A DNA stretch of 23,467 bases. It comes from Streptomyces sp. NRRL F-2580. GTDB taxonomy: Bacteria; Actinomycetota; Actinomycetes; Streptomycetales; Streptomycetaceae. The stretch is from NCBI RefSeq assembly GCF_000720115.1, contig NZ_JOIR01000065.1, positions 1 to 23,467 of the forward strand, written 5' to 3'. Below the pieces are notes generated by a model. It had not been told where the DNA came from and ran no database searches. It worked only from the letters and a program-made list of their open reading frames with translations. A program made the position numbers and the translations under genes. Below, in pieces: positions 6,786 through 13,781 of this stretch. Every line of letters starts with the position of its first letter. Within the stretch, counting starts at the first letter, position 1.

Positions 6786-7150
6786 AGGGTGACGCGGTTG
6801 CCGCACGCCCCGGGGTGCGCCAGTCCTGTCCGTCCGTCGCGGCATTGGTCGCCCAGCCGAGCCGCAGGGCGTCATGTGCAGTCCCTCTGCCGCACCTTGA
6901 GCACCCTGAGTTCCGGTCTCGACACCAGGAGCATCCCGAGGCTGCTCTGGCAAGAACCGCAGCGCGTCCGCGGCCGTGGCGGTCAGCTGCTCGGTCGTCT
7001 CGGCCAGGAGCGCGACCAGCCGTTCGGGCAGCGGCACGGCAGCATCGCGGACAACGGACAGGTGCGCGGTCCGGTCCGCGAGTGGTCCGGTGAGGTCGAC
7101 GTCCGCCTCGTACAGGGGCCTGTCGCCGATCGTGTCCCAGTCCGGTGGGT
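6786..7150 (-). pseudogene. Remnant of an unidentified gene, several frames
   Basis: Within the 711-bp gap 6779-7489 the minus strand has a stretch with good codon bias (about 6935-7145): DWDTIGDRPLYEADVDLTGP, then AVPLPERLVALLAETTEQLT and AADALRFLPEQ. After it, a different frame shows HDALRLGWATNAATDGQDWR. The first frame then runs on without a stop into DNA antisense to the ArsR gene, and there is no credible start with a ribosome-binding site. This suits a decayed gene with frameshifts. No family is recognised. The rest of the gap up to 7434 shows nothing convincing. Confidence 0.35.
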
Positions 7151-7434
7151 GCTGGGCGGCGCTGCGCCATCCGCACGCGCATGCTGCCCGGAAGGGCCCA
7201 ACCACCACTGCGGTTGGGTACCGGGACACCCGCGGCACAGCACTGCTGGAGAGCGAGCTGCGGTTGCTGTCTCCGGCGGAGCGTGCGTGGCGTGAGGCTG
7301 CCGGTGTCATGGGGGCGCGGCGCACGGCCGCGTTGGATTTGCCCCGGGAGCACGCGGGGTGCCGTCGGCCCTCGGCAGGGCGCCCGGTAACAAAGCGTTT
7401 CACACGCCTATCGCAAGGGCGTCCTTCACTGCTA

Positions 7435-7449
7435 GAAGAGTGACTCTTC
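7435..7449. promoter_or_regulatory. Inverted repeat upstream of the SGNH lipase
   Basis: GAAGAG (7435-7440), TGA, CTCTTC (7444-7449) form a perfect palindrome about 40 bp before the lipase start codon, in the region where a promoter or 5' leader is expected. It could be an operator. No convincing -35/-10 pair could be fixed next to it. Confidence 0.35.
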
Positions 7450-7489
7450 AACAACCTGTTCCCCACAACACGCCAAGGAGTGAATTGTC

Positions 7490-8293
7490 ATGCGCGCGAC
7501 AAACTTAAGACGGGTCCTGCCCGTCCTGTCGGCTCTGGTGGCCGCGACCCTGGGACTGACCCAGCAGGCCTCCGCCGCTCCGGCGGCCGGGGAGCGCTTC
7601 GTCGCTCTCGGCGACTCCTACTCCTCAGGGGTGGGCGCCGGAAGCTACCTGTCCGACAGCGGCAGCTGCCAGCGCAGCAGCAAGGCCTACCCGTACCTGT
7701 GGGCGGCGGCCAACGCCCCGGCCTCGTTCTCCTTCACCGCCTGTTCGGGAGCGACGACCAGCACGGTCAAGAGCGGCCAGCTGGCCCCGCTCAACAGTTC
7801 CACCACGCTCGTCAGCGTCACCGCCGGCGGCAACGACGTCGGGTTCGCGAACGTCATGCAGACCTGCGTCCTGCAGAGCGAGGCGACGTGCGTGAGCGCG
7901 GTGGACAACGCCATCGCACAGATCAACAACACCCTGCCCGGAAGCCTCTCGTCCCTCTACGGCACCATCCGCAGCAAGGCGCCGCAGGCTCATGTCGTCG
8001 TGCTCGGCTACCCGCGCTTCTACCAGCTGAACGGCAATTGCGTCGCCGGCCTGAGCGAGACCGAACGCGCGGCGATCAACCGGGGCAGCGACGCTCTCAA
8101 CGGGATGCTCGCGAAGCAGGCCGCCAACGCGGGATTCTCCTACTCCAGCGTCGTGGACGAGTTCACCGGCCACGAGATCTGCTCGGGCAACGCCTGGCTG
8201 CACAGCGTCTCGGTGCCCGTCTCCAACAGCTACCACCCCACGGCCGCGGGCCAGTCCGGCGGATACCTGCCGGCCTTCCGCTCCGCCGTGTGA
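7490..8293 (+). CDS. Secreted SGNH/GDSL lipase (esterase)
   Basis: The protein has 267 aa from ATG 7490, with AAGGAG 9 nt upstream. Residues 1-29 are a Sec signal peptide ending QQASA-A. Catalytic blocks are all visible: GDSYSSG with Ser43 (block I), TAGGNDVGF with Asn115 (block III) and SYHPTAAGQ with His249 (block V). Six cysteines (60, 85, 126, 134, 184, 231) match the three disulfides of the Streptomyces extracellular lipase/esterase group (S. coelicolor SCO1725, S. rimosus and S. scabies enzymes). The enzyme would hydrolyse ester bonds of lipids or phenyl/acyl esters outside the cell. It is intact, with normal length. A GC-rich hairpin follows its stop, so the next gene may be transcribed separately. 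Confidence 0.95.
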   Translation: MRATNLRRVLPVLSALVAATLGLTQQASAAPAAGERFVALGDSYSSGVGAGSYLSDSGSCQRSSKAYPYLWAAANAPASFSFTACSGATTSTVKSGQLAPLNSSTTLVSVTAGGNDVGFANVMQTCVLQSEATCVSAVDNAIAQINNTLPGSLSSLYGTIRSKAPQAHVVVLGYPRFYQLNGNCVAGLSETERAAINRGSDALNGMLAKQAANAGFSYSSVVDEFTGHEICSGNAWLHSVSVPVSNSYHPTAAGQSGGYLPAFRSAV

Positions 8294-8297
8294 TCTC

Positions 8298-8317
8298 CCC
8301 CGGGCCACGCCCCGGGG
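8298..8317 (+). terminator. GC hairpin after the lipase gene
   Basis: CCCCGGG at 8298-8304 pairs with CCCGGGG at 8311-8317 over a 6-nt loop, 5 nt past the lipase stop. No T run follows, as is common for Streptomyces terminators. A smaller inverted repeat GCGGGT-AG-ACCCGC follows near 8339-8352. Confidence 0.55.
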
Positions 8318-8402
8318 CCTTCCGCGCCCCGGAGTCGACGCGGGTAGACCCGCTGGTCCACCGCTCCGCACCCCCGCGATCCGCACCAGGAGGAAAAAGC
8401 TC

Positions 8403-8966
8403 ATGAAGTCCCCCCACGTACCCACCGGCCCCCGGGCCGGCGACACCGCCCCGACCCGCGCGCGAGGAAACACCCTCCGCTCCGTCCTCATCGCCCTCGC
8501 CCTCGTCCTCGGGGCGCTCTTCGCCCCCGGCATCGGCGCCGGCGAGGCCCAAGCGGCCACCAAGATCAGCCACGCCACCGCGACCTCGATGTTCCGCGGC
8601 TCCGGGATCACCTGGTCCTCGTCCGGTGGCTGCTCGGACCGCAACAACCCGACCTGTACGTCCTTCGAGCAGCTCAACCTCGACACGGCGAAGGGCGCGC
8701 AGACCCTCAAGAGCGCCAGCGGCTGCTCTCTGAACATCACCGGCGGCACCGAGACCGGCCACGCCGGCGGCACCTACTCCCACTGGAACGGCTACAAGCT
8801 CGACTTCAGCAAGTACACGTGCGTCGGGAACTACATCAAGAACACGTTCACCTACATCGGGGTGCGCGGCGACGGCGCCCCGCAATGGAAGTCCGGCGCC
8901 GGCAACATCTACGCCGACGAGGGCAACCACTGGGACGTGACGTTCTACAACTGCGGCGGCTGCTGA
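8403..8966 (+). CDS. Secreted M15/LAS-type metallopeptidase-like protein, Cys-rich
   Basis: The protein has 187 aa from ATG 8403, with AGGAGG 9 nt upstream. The N-terminus is long and Arg-containing, followed by a hydrophobic segment (about 27-45) and an AQA-A signal-peptidase site near residue 51. The mature domain has SHWNGYKLD (His127, Asp134), which fits the zinc motif HxxGxxxD of D-Ala-D-Ala peptidases of the LAS/M15 group, and EGNHWDV (Glu173, His176), which resembles the ExxHxH-type motif that supplies the catalytic Glu and third zinc ligand. Six cysteines (77, 85, 108, 140, 184, 187) suggest three disulfides. A role in cutting peptidoglycan stems or extracellular peptides is inferred. 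The fold assignment rests only on these motifs. It lies 110 bp after the SGNH lipase in the same direction. Confidence 0.8.
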   Translation: MKSPHVPTGPRAGDTAPTRARGNTLRSVLIALALVLGALFAPGIGAGEAQAATKISHATATSMFRGSGITWSSSGGCSDRNNPTCTSFEQLNLDTAKGAQTLKSASGCSLNITGGTETGHAGGTYSHWNGYKLDFSKYTCVGNYIKNTFTYIGVRGDGAPQWKSGAGNIYADEGNHWDVTFYNCGGC

Positions 8967-9077
8967 GCCGGAGTCCGCTGCGTGGAGGGTGCGCTCTGCC
9001 CGGACTTCCGGTTCGGGCAGACCGCACGCCCTGCCCGATAACTCGCCGTGGCCGCGCTCTGCCACCAGGCGTACGGC

Positions 9078-9217
9078 CGATGACGGGAGCGTGGCGCTCG
9101 CGGAGTCCCGCGCACGGGCGACCCGGAGCACCTGGCGGCGAACGTATGGGCGTGGCGCTGCGGCTGTCCGGGGACGACCTCACGCTGCTGGACTCGCTGC
9201 ACGGGCGCACCGCCTGA
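9078..9217 (+). pseudogene. Short coding remnant in the gap 8967-9282
   Basis: The frame ending at the TGA of 9215-9217 reads MGVALRLSGDDLTLLDSLHG and then RTA with strong third-position G/C over its last 22 codons. Upstream codons (from ATG 9078) are Arg/Pro/Gly-rich and unconvincing, and there is no ribosome-binding site. It is probably the tail of a lost gene. No function can be given. Confidence 0.25.
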
Positions 9218-9220
9218 CAG

Positions 9221-9259
9221 CCTGCGGGACGCCGCAGGGGCCGGACCCGGCGGGTCCGG
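9221..9259. terminator. Two tandem hairpins between convergent genes
   Basis: CCTGCGG (9221-9227) pairs with CCGCAGG (9232-9238) over 4 nt, and CCGGACCC (9241-9248) pairs with GGGTCCGG (9252-9259) over 3 nt. They lie just past the stop of the minus-strand LppU-like gene and downstream of the metallopeptidase gene, so they suit a bidirectional terminator. Confidence 0.65.
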
Positions 9260-9282
9260 ACCCGGCGGCCATGTGTGGGGCG

Positions 9283-9699
9283 TCAGTTCTTGACGGGCTC
9301 CATGCACAGGACGAACTTGTCCGCCTCGAGCTGCTGCGCGAGAGCGACCTCGGCCACGCCCTCGCACTTGTCGAGGTTGAAGGTGTTGTCGACGACCTTG
9401 ACGACCTTGTAAAGGTCGGCCACCTTCTCGGTGCAGCCCTTGCTCTCGACCTTGGGGTCGTTCTCCGGGCCGGTGACGGTGACGCAGTCGCCGGCCTCCG
9501 CGTGCACCGGGGCCTCGCCCGTCAGGTAGGGAAGGCCCAGGCGCCAGAACAGTACGACCGCGATCGCCACGACGACGCCGAGGATCTTCTTCCCCAGGAC
9601 GCCCTTCTTCTTCGCGGGCTCGGACGGCGCGACGGGGGCGTCGAACGTGCCGGGAGCGGCGGGCTGCTCGGGGGTCTGCGGGGCGGGAGGCGTGGCCAT
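9283..9699 (-). CDS. LppU/SCO3897-family membrane-anchored protein
   Basis: The protein has 138 aa from ATG 9699, with AAGGA about 7 nt upstream. The first 30 residues are Pro/Ala-rich and cytoplasmic (MATPPAPQTPEQPAAPGTFD), followed by KKKGVLGKK and one transmembrane helix at about 38-56. The extracytoplasmic domain starts with AEAGDCVTVTG and ends with KFVLCMEPVKN. Its four cysteines (72, 89, 112, 132) and the GDCV...CEGV...FVLC pattern are those of the actinobacterial LppU/SCO3897 group, which is of unknown function and usually occurs in several copies per Streptomyces genome. It is monocistronic here and convergent with the secreted-protein pair. Confidence 0.85.
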   Translation of the reverse strand: MATPPAPQTPEQPAAPGTFDAPVAPSEPAKKKGVLGKKILGVVVAIAVVLFWRLGLPYLTGEAPVHAEAGDCVTVTGPENDPKVESKGCTEKVADLYKVVKVVDNTFNLDKCEGVAEVALAQQLEADKFVLCMEPVKN

Positions 9700-9989
9700 G
9701 GAGGGTTCCTTGGGGACGTGTATGTGATCGAACGCGCGTACGCTACCGGCTCCTGAACACACAAAAGGGACTCTCCCCTTCCGCTTTCCAATCAGATACG
9801 GAGTCGTGATCCCTGCCGACTCGTCAGGTCACGCCGCCGGATCCCGGCCTGCAGGCGGGGCCCCGGGCCCGTGTACGGATCTGAAGGGTGTTGCATACGA
9901 CTCAGTACTGGGCATTTCGCCTGCATGGGGGGGTGTGAGGGCCGAGCCGGCGCCGGTCCCTGCCATCCGCCAGGGCGAACAGGTCCTCA

Positions 9990-10109
9990 TCACCTCGCCC
10001 CCGATGTCCAGGCCGTCGAGAGGATGTCCACGCCGAGGGCGTGCACGGTGACCTTGCGCCCGCCCTTCGGCGACACGGGATGGATCACGATCTCCGTCCG
10101 GTCCGCCAT
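9990..10109 (-). pseudogene. Truncated small protein remnant
   Basis: From ATG 10109 the minus strand reads MADRTEIVIHPVSPKGGRKV, then TVHALGVDI. This N-terminus looks like a widespread small Streptomyces hypothetical protein (MADRT.IVIHP...GGR.VT.HG pattern, from memory). After GVDI the reading degenerates and stops at 9990. An adjacent frame gives LDGLDIGGEVM, so a frameshift followed by truncation is likely. A G-run sits too close to the ATG to be a good ribosome-binding site. The flanks 9700-9989 and 10110-10300 show nothing else supportable. Confidence 0.4.
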
Positions 10110-10301
10110 ATCCCCCAGCGTGCGGCGGCCCGGGTCACACGGCATCCGGAGCTCGCTTCCGCGCGCTGAACAGCAATGAAGTGGCTCCGCGCGCGGGCCC
10201 CGAGCGGCAGGACGTGACGTCCTCTCAGAACTGCTGAAGCGAAGGGCGTTTGAGGAGCGGCAGCCGGGTCAGACGCGTACTTGTCGGAGGCCACGCCTTG
10301 G

Positions 10302-10332
10302 GGGGTGGGGCTTCCGGAGCGGGCCCCGCCCC
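10302..10332. terminator. GC-rich hairpin in a gene-free stretch
   Basis: GGGGTGGGGC (10302-10311) pairs with GCCCCGCCCC (10323-10332), with one G-U pair and an 11-nt loop. It sits in the 10110-10535 stretch, where I see no gene. It may be a leftover terminator. Confidence 0.3.
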
Positions 10333-10535
10333 TGTGACGCCCCCTCCCCCCGGCGTCAGGGGGCAGGCCCGCCCGCACGACGGGCTGCCGCCCGGATCCG
10401 TACGGCACCCGGACACCCCGCACCCCGGCCTCCTCCCCGGCCGGGGCCCCCGGGGCCGTCCGGCGAGCCCCCGGCGCCGGCGCTCAGACCGCCGCCCCCG
10501 GGCAACGGATCCGACGGCAGCAGCCCGCCGCACGA

Positions 10536-10730
10536 TCAATCGCCGAGCCAGACGATGGCCAGGACGGACGGCCGCCGGGTGACCCGATTGGCTGCGTAGA
10601 CGACGGACAGCTGCCCGACGGACGCGGGGCGGAGTCGGACGTGGCCTTCGGCCTCGCCGCCGCCCTCTGCTGCTACAAACGCCTCAACTCTGCCCGTCGT
10701 TGCGGACCACGTACGGAATCTTGAGACCAC
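10536..10730 (-). pseudogene. C-terminal remnant of an unidentified small protein
   Basis: The last 35 codons have strong codon bias and read EGHVRLRPASVGQLSVVYAA, then NRVTRRPSVLAIVWLGD and TGA. The upstream part (MVSRFRTWSATTGRVEAFVA) is weaker and has no ribosome-binding site. A shorter, related tail occurs at 13712-13770 (VTGRPVLDIVWVG). The strand-rich ending vaguely resembles RelE/ParE-like toxin C-termini, but this is speculative. Confidence 0.4.
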
Positions 10731-10757
10731 GAGCAGCCCATGGCAGGCTCATGCCGC

Positions 10758-11342
10758 ATGATCGATGAATTCGCGAAAGACAACCTGCACGGGAGACTGC
10801 GGCGGGACCGCAAGGCGCTGCTCTGGAAACTCGACGGCTTGTCCGAATACGACGCCCGCCGGCCTTTGACAGCGACCGGGACCAACCTCCTCGGCCTGGT
10901 CAAACACGTGGCCACCGTCGAGGCCAGGTACTTCGGCGAGGTCTTCCACCGCCCTTCCCCGGAACCGCTGCCCCGGTGGCAGGACTCCAACGGCAGCGAT
11001 CTGTGGGCGACCGAGGACGAGACCCGCGATCAGATCATCGGGTTCTACCGGCGCACGTGGGAACACTCGGACGTGACGATCAACGAGCTTCCCCTCGACG
11101 CCCCCGGCCACGTGCCGTGGTGGCCGGAGCCTCATGCCGACACGAACCTGTTCGCCATCATGGTCCATGTCCTCGGCGAGTCCATCCGGCATGCCGGGCA
11201 CGCCGACATTCTGCGCGAGGGCCTCGACGGCCGGACCGGGCTGCGCGCCGAACACGAGAGGCAGATCGACGAGGAAGCCCGTGCAGCCTACTGCGCGAAG
11301 ATCGAGCAGGCCGCCAGGTCGGCCGCACCCATCAAGGCTTAG
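10758..11342 (+). CDS. DinB/DUF664-family protein (mycothiol- or metal-dependent four-helix enzyme)
   Basis: The protein has 194 aa. ATG 10758 (MIDEFAKDNLHGRLRRDR) is preferred because it matches the usual start of this family; the in-frame ATG at 10740 adds six residues and has no better ribosome-binding site. The fold is the DinB_2/DUF664 four-helix bundle. Candidate metal ligands are His50 in LVKHVATVEARYF, and His145 and His148 in GESIRHAGHADILRE. Family members with known function transfer mycothiol or related thiols to electrophiles; most are uncharacterised. WWPEP and DTNLFAIMVHVLG are typical conserved blocks. The stop codon abuts the left edge of an IS5-type transposase fossil. Tail residues APIKA look normal, so the gene seems intact. 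Confidence 0.88.
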   Translation: MIDEFAKDNLHGRLRRDRKALLWKLDGLSEYDARRPLTATGTNLLGLVKHVATVEARYFGEVFHRPSPEPLPRWQDSNGSDLWATEDETRDQIIGFYRRTWEHSDVTINELPLDAPGHVPWWPEPHADTNLFAIMVHVLGESIRHAGHADILREGLDGRTGLRAEHERQIDEEARAAYCAKIEQAARSAAPIKA

Positions 11343-11830
11343 AGGTTGTCTCACGTGACTTGATGTTCGTGCGGCACGATGCCGGACGTGGGTGCTGATC
11401 CATCGAAGCCTCTGGTCCTGACGAACTCTGGGAGCTGGCCGCCCCGTTGCTGCCGTCGTTCGCTGCTCATCCGCAAGGGGCTGGGACCGCTCCGTGTGAC
11501 GAGCGGGCCGCGTTCACGGCAGTGGTGTAAGCGCTGACCAGCGGTTGTGCCTGGCGGCATCTGCCTGCCGCCGACGTTCGGCACGTCGCCCGCCACCGCG
11601 CATCGCCGCTTCACGGTATGGACCGAGGCCGGCCTGTGGCGTCGGCAGCTGCACGTGCTGTCCCATGCCCCAGGCATCCCGCTCGCCGCCGCCGTGTCCG
11701 GGCGCAAGCCTCCCGCCCATCGGCCTGAGGGTGAAGCGTCTGGCCGATGGGCGGTCCGCCCCAACCTGTCCGGAACCGAGCCCGGATCCCGCTGTCCGTC
11801 GGACATTCAACTCAGCCGCCGTGTCATCGA
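11343..11830 (+). pseudogene. IS5-type transposase fossil
   Basis: One + frame from about 11428 reads DELWELAAPLLPSFAAHPQG, then DERAAFTAVV, an in-frame TAA, then ALTSGCAWRHLPPTFGTSPA and TAHRRFTVWTEAGLWRR. This is the DUF4096/helix-turn-helix N-terminal part of IS5-family transposases (usual pattern R.A...IVY.L..G..WR.LP...G...T...R...W...G.W). The TAA stands where Tyr is usual. Further on, LSHAPGIPLAAAVSG matches the start of the catalytic DDE domain (LSDA.GIPLA). Most of the DDE domain is missing or scrambled, so it is inactive. The left end GAGGTTGTCTCAC resembles an IS5-type terminus; no matching right end was found. Confidence 0.78.
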
Positions 11831-11913
11831 AGCCAGCCGAGGAACTTCTCGACCCTGGCGTGTCAGGATGCCGGGGACGCGACCGTCAGCACGTTGATGG
11901 ACAGGGGCTAGTC

Positions 11914-12264
11914 ATGATCAGCGGTGCGCATGTCATCCTCTACAGCCAGGACGTCGAGGCGGACCGTGCTTTCATCCGTGACGTCCTCGGCTTCCCCGGG
12001 GTCGACGCGGGCGGCGGCTGGCTCATCTTCAAGTTGCCTCCGGCCGAAGTCGCCGTACACCCTGCCGATGGCCCACCCCGGCACGAGTTCTATCTGATGT
12101 GCGACGACCTTGGTTCCCAGCTCCGCGAATTCCGCGCCAAGGGCGTCGAGATCACCCGCCCGGTCAGCGAACAGCGCTGGGGCAAACTGACTGCACTCCG
12201 GCTTCCCAGCGGCGCCGAACTTCCGCTGTACGAACCGTTGCACCCACTCGCCCACGGCTTGTGA
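11914..12264 (+). CDS. VOC-superfamily (glyoxalase-fold) protein
   Basis: The protein has 116 aa from ATG 11914, with AGGGG 6 nt upstream. It has one vicinal-oxygen-chelate module pair: AHVILYSQDVEADRAFIRDV, LGFPGVDAGGGWLIF, HEFYLMCDDLGSQLREFRAK, and the final LRLPSGAELPLYEP. Glu/His metal positions of true glyoxalase I are only partly present (His in GAHVIL, Glu in ELPLYEP), so it could be a metal-dependent lyase or dioxygenase, or a ligand-binding protein of the bleomycin-resistance type. It has normal length and is intact. It lies between the transposase fossil and a low-complexity region, with no operon partner. Confidence 0.85.
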   Translation: MISGAHVILYSQDVEADRAFIRDVLGFPGVDAGGGWLIFKLPPAEVAVHPADGPPRHEFYLMCDDLGSQLREFRAKGVEITRPVSEQRWGKLTALRLPSGAELPLYEPLHPLAHGL

Positions 12265-12494
12265 CCTCCACAGCACTCGGCTCGGCCCGTCGCACGACGC
12301 GCTCGGGGCTGGTAGCCGCTCACCCGCACGCTTCTACACTCTGGCCATGGCTCTCACACAAGCGGGTCCTCGCCGGCCCGGCCCAGGGCCAGGGCCGCGC
12401 GGTCGGGCCTGGCAAGGTACTCCTGGCGGGAGGTGTCCCCGTCACCTCGACGTCCAGCCTCGAGAAGCTGTGCCGCTTAGCCGCTCAGCTCCGC

Positions 12495-12541
12495 CTCGCC
12501 CGCCCGCCCGCTCGCCCGCCCGCCCGCTCGCTCGCTCGCGC
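12495..12541. repeat. CCCG/CTCG low-complexity tract
   Basis: The tract is made of repeated CGCC, CGCT and CGCTCG units (12495-12541) in the gene-poor gap 12265-12614. A possible -10 box TACACT 6 nt before ATG 12347 was noted, but the frame that follows has no protein-like character. I see no gene here. Confidence 0.6.
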
Positions 12542-12614
12542 GAGGACGCCGTGACGAACGGACTGAGCTGCATGTCAGGTGTCACGGCGCAACCGTCTCT
12601 GGCAGGATCACCCC

Positions 12615-12998
12615 ATGACGTTCTACAGAAAGGCCCATGCCGCGTAGACGGCCCGGCGTGTCCGCGCCGAGCAGGGGCCGCGGCACCGGTTTACCTGTCA
12701 ACCCCCTATTGCCGGCCTGTCCCCGGCTGCTCTTGCCGAGGTTGCCAGGGTCGAGAGGAGCCGGAACTACCTGTGGCCTGGCGTCACGGCCGAGTCCGTG
12801 ACGATGTGGCGAGAGTTCGTACGGGGCCCGTACCGCAGCCTCTGGAGCGAGCAGGATTACGGCGGCTGCGGTGTGTGGCAATGCTGCGGCAGCCCCTTCG
12901 AGGCACGGGAGTTCCTGGATGCCGTGATACACGGCATGTCCCGGCGCCGAGCTCGCGAGCTTCGATTCCTCGTGGACCGACTCGACCACTCGTACTGA
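12615..12998 (+). pseudogene. Small hypothetical protein interrupted by an amber codon at position 11
   Basis: ATG 12615 has AGGA 7 nt upstream and opens MTFYRKAHAA, then TAG at 12645-12647, then the same frame continues for 116 codons to a TGA at 12996-12998. Blocks after the stop are protein-like: TARRVRAEQGPRHRF, LSPAALAEVARVERSRNYLW, PGVTAESVTMWREFVRGPYR and EQDYGGCGVWQCCGSPFEAR. There is no ATG, GTG or TTG in frame between the amber and GTG 12798, so restart would lose half the protein. One base change (for example CAG to TAG) would explain it. The last 66 residues could be made alone from GTG 12798. The family is not recognised; the CGVWQCC motif is distinctive. Confidence 0.6.
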
Positions 12999-13098
12999 GC
13001 GAGTTCAGGCGGGACGTTGAACGGCAGGCTCAGGCTGCCGGGCGTCGAGCAGTATGTGTGAGACTCCTTCTGAATGATCACTCGGGGGGAGTTTCGCG

Positions 13099-13680
13099 TT
13101 GGACGCGCTGTTGAAGAGGGTGTGGATCGGGCTGGCCGCGACCTTGATCGTGAGTCTTGCCGCCGTGGTCCTGCCGGACCACATCCAGGTAGACGACGGC
13201 GGGCGCATTCACCTGGGCGCGCCCGTGCCCACGCCGTCCGCATCCACGGTGGCGCCCACGCCTGAGTCCACGTCACCGCCCCTCACGCGGGACGCCGTGG
13301 ACGAGGTGATCCGGGCCGCGGTCAGCGCGGCGGGCCTCGACCCGGCGCAGGGCCGCCCGATCGGCGCGGCCGGCGCCAACTCGAACAGGACGGGCTGGAC
13401 GGCCGTCCGCGAGAAGAGCGCCGCACAGTCGGAGATGAACGCGATCTGCGCCGACCTGGAGCGCCAGGGGTGGACGCTGAACCCGAACGGCGACCGCCCC
13501 GACGCCTCCCGCAGCTACAAGCGCGGGGGCTGGCACCTGCTGGTGAGCACGCGGGGGAAGACCCAGGCGCCGTCCACCACCTCCGCCTTGACCGACTCGC
13601 AGACCTACCTGACCCTGGCCGGGCTCCAGCTGAACCTTTCCGACATGCCCCTCCCCGAGATCACCGTCCGCATCGGCTGA
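13099..13680 (+). CDS. Membrane-anchored or secreted hypothetical protein
   Basis: The protein has 193 aa from TTG 13099, with GGGGAG 7 nt upstream, which decides this start. Residues 6-26 (KRVWIGLAATLIVSLAAVVL) are a signal anchor. A Pro/Thr/Ser-rich linker (PTPSASTVAPTPESTSPPL) follows at about 44-62. The globular part (63-193) has DAVDEVIRAAVSAAGLDP, an EMNAICADLERQGWTL helix, a GGWHLLVSTRGK strand and the final LPEITVRIG. It lacks a lipobox cysteine. I recognise no family. It lies alone between the amber-interrupted gene and the DUF4328 gene, and codon use is normal for the region. Confidence 0.75.
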   Translation: MDALLKRVWIGLAATLIVSLAAVVLPDHIQVDDGGRIHLGAPVPTPSASTVAPTPESTSPPLTRDAVDEVIRAAVSAAGLDPAQGRPIGAAGANSNRTGWTAVREKSAAQSEMNAICADLERQGWTLNPNGDRPDASRSYKRGGWHLLVSTRGKTQAPSTTSALTDSQTYLTLAGLQLNLSDMPLPEITVRIG

Positions 13681-13711
13681 CCCCTTTGATGCGGCCGAGG
13701 GCAGGGCGTTG

Positions 13712-13770
13712 CCACCCGACCCAGACGATGTCCAGGACGGGCCGTCCCGTGACCGGGTACCGGAGCCTGG
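13712..13770 (-). pseudogene. Short remnant related to the one at 10536-10730
   Basis: On the minus strand this stretch reads LRYPVTGRPVLDIVWVG with good codon bias. At both protein and DNA level (GGTCAC, CGGCC, GTCCTGG, CATCGTCTGG) it parallels the tail VTRRPSVLAIVWLGD encoded at 10539-10583. No start or stop of its own can be assigned. It appears to be a second, more decayed copy of the same gene end. Confidence 0.4.
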
Positions 13771-13781
13771 CCCTCGCCCGG

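Noticed and set aside
12495..12541. Regular CCCG/CTCG units considered as a CRISPR or operator array
   Set aside because: No spacers and no constant repeat length; simple low-complexity sequence.
12347..12560. Possible leaderless gene at ATG 12347 with TACACT 6 nt upstream
   Set aside because: No -35 box at 17-18 bp, and the translation is Pro/Arg/Gly low-complexity in every frame.
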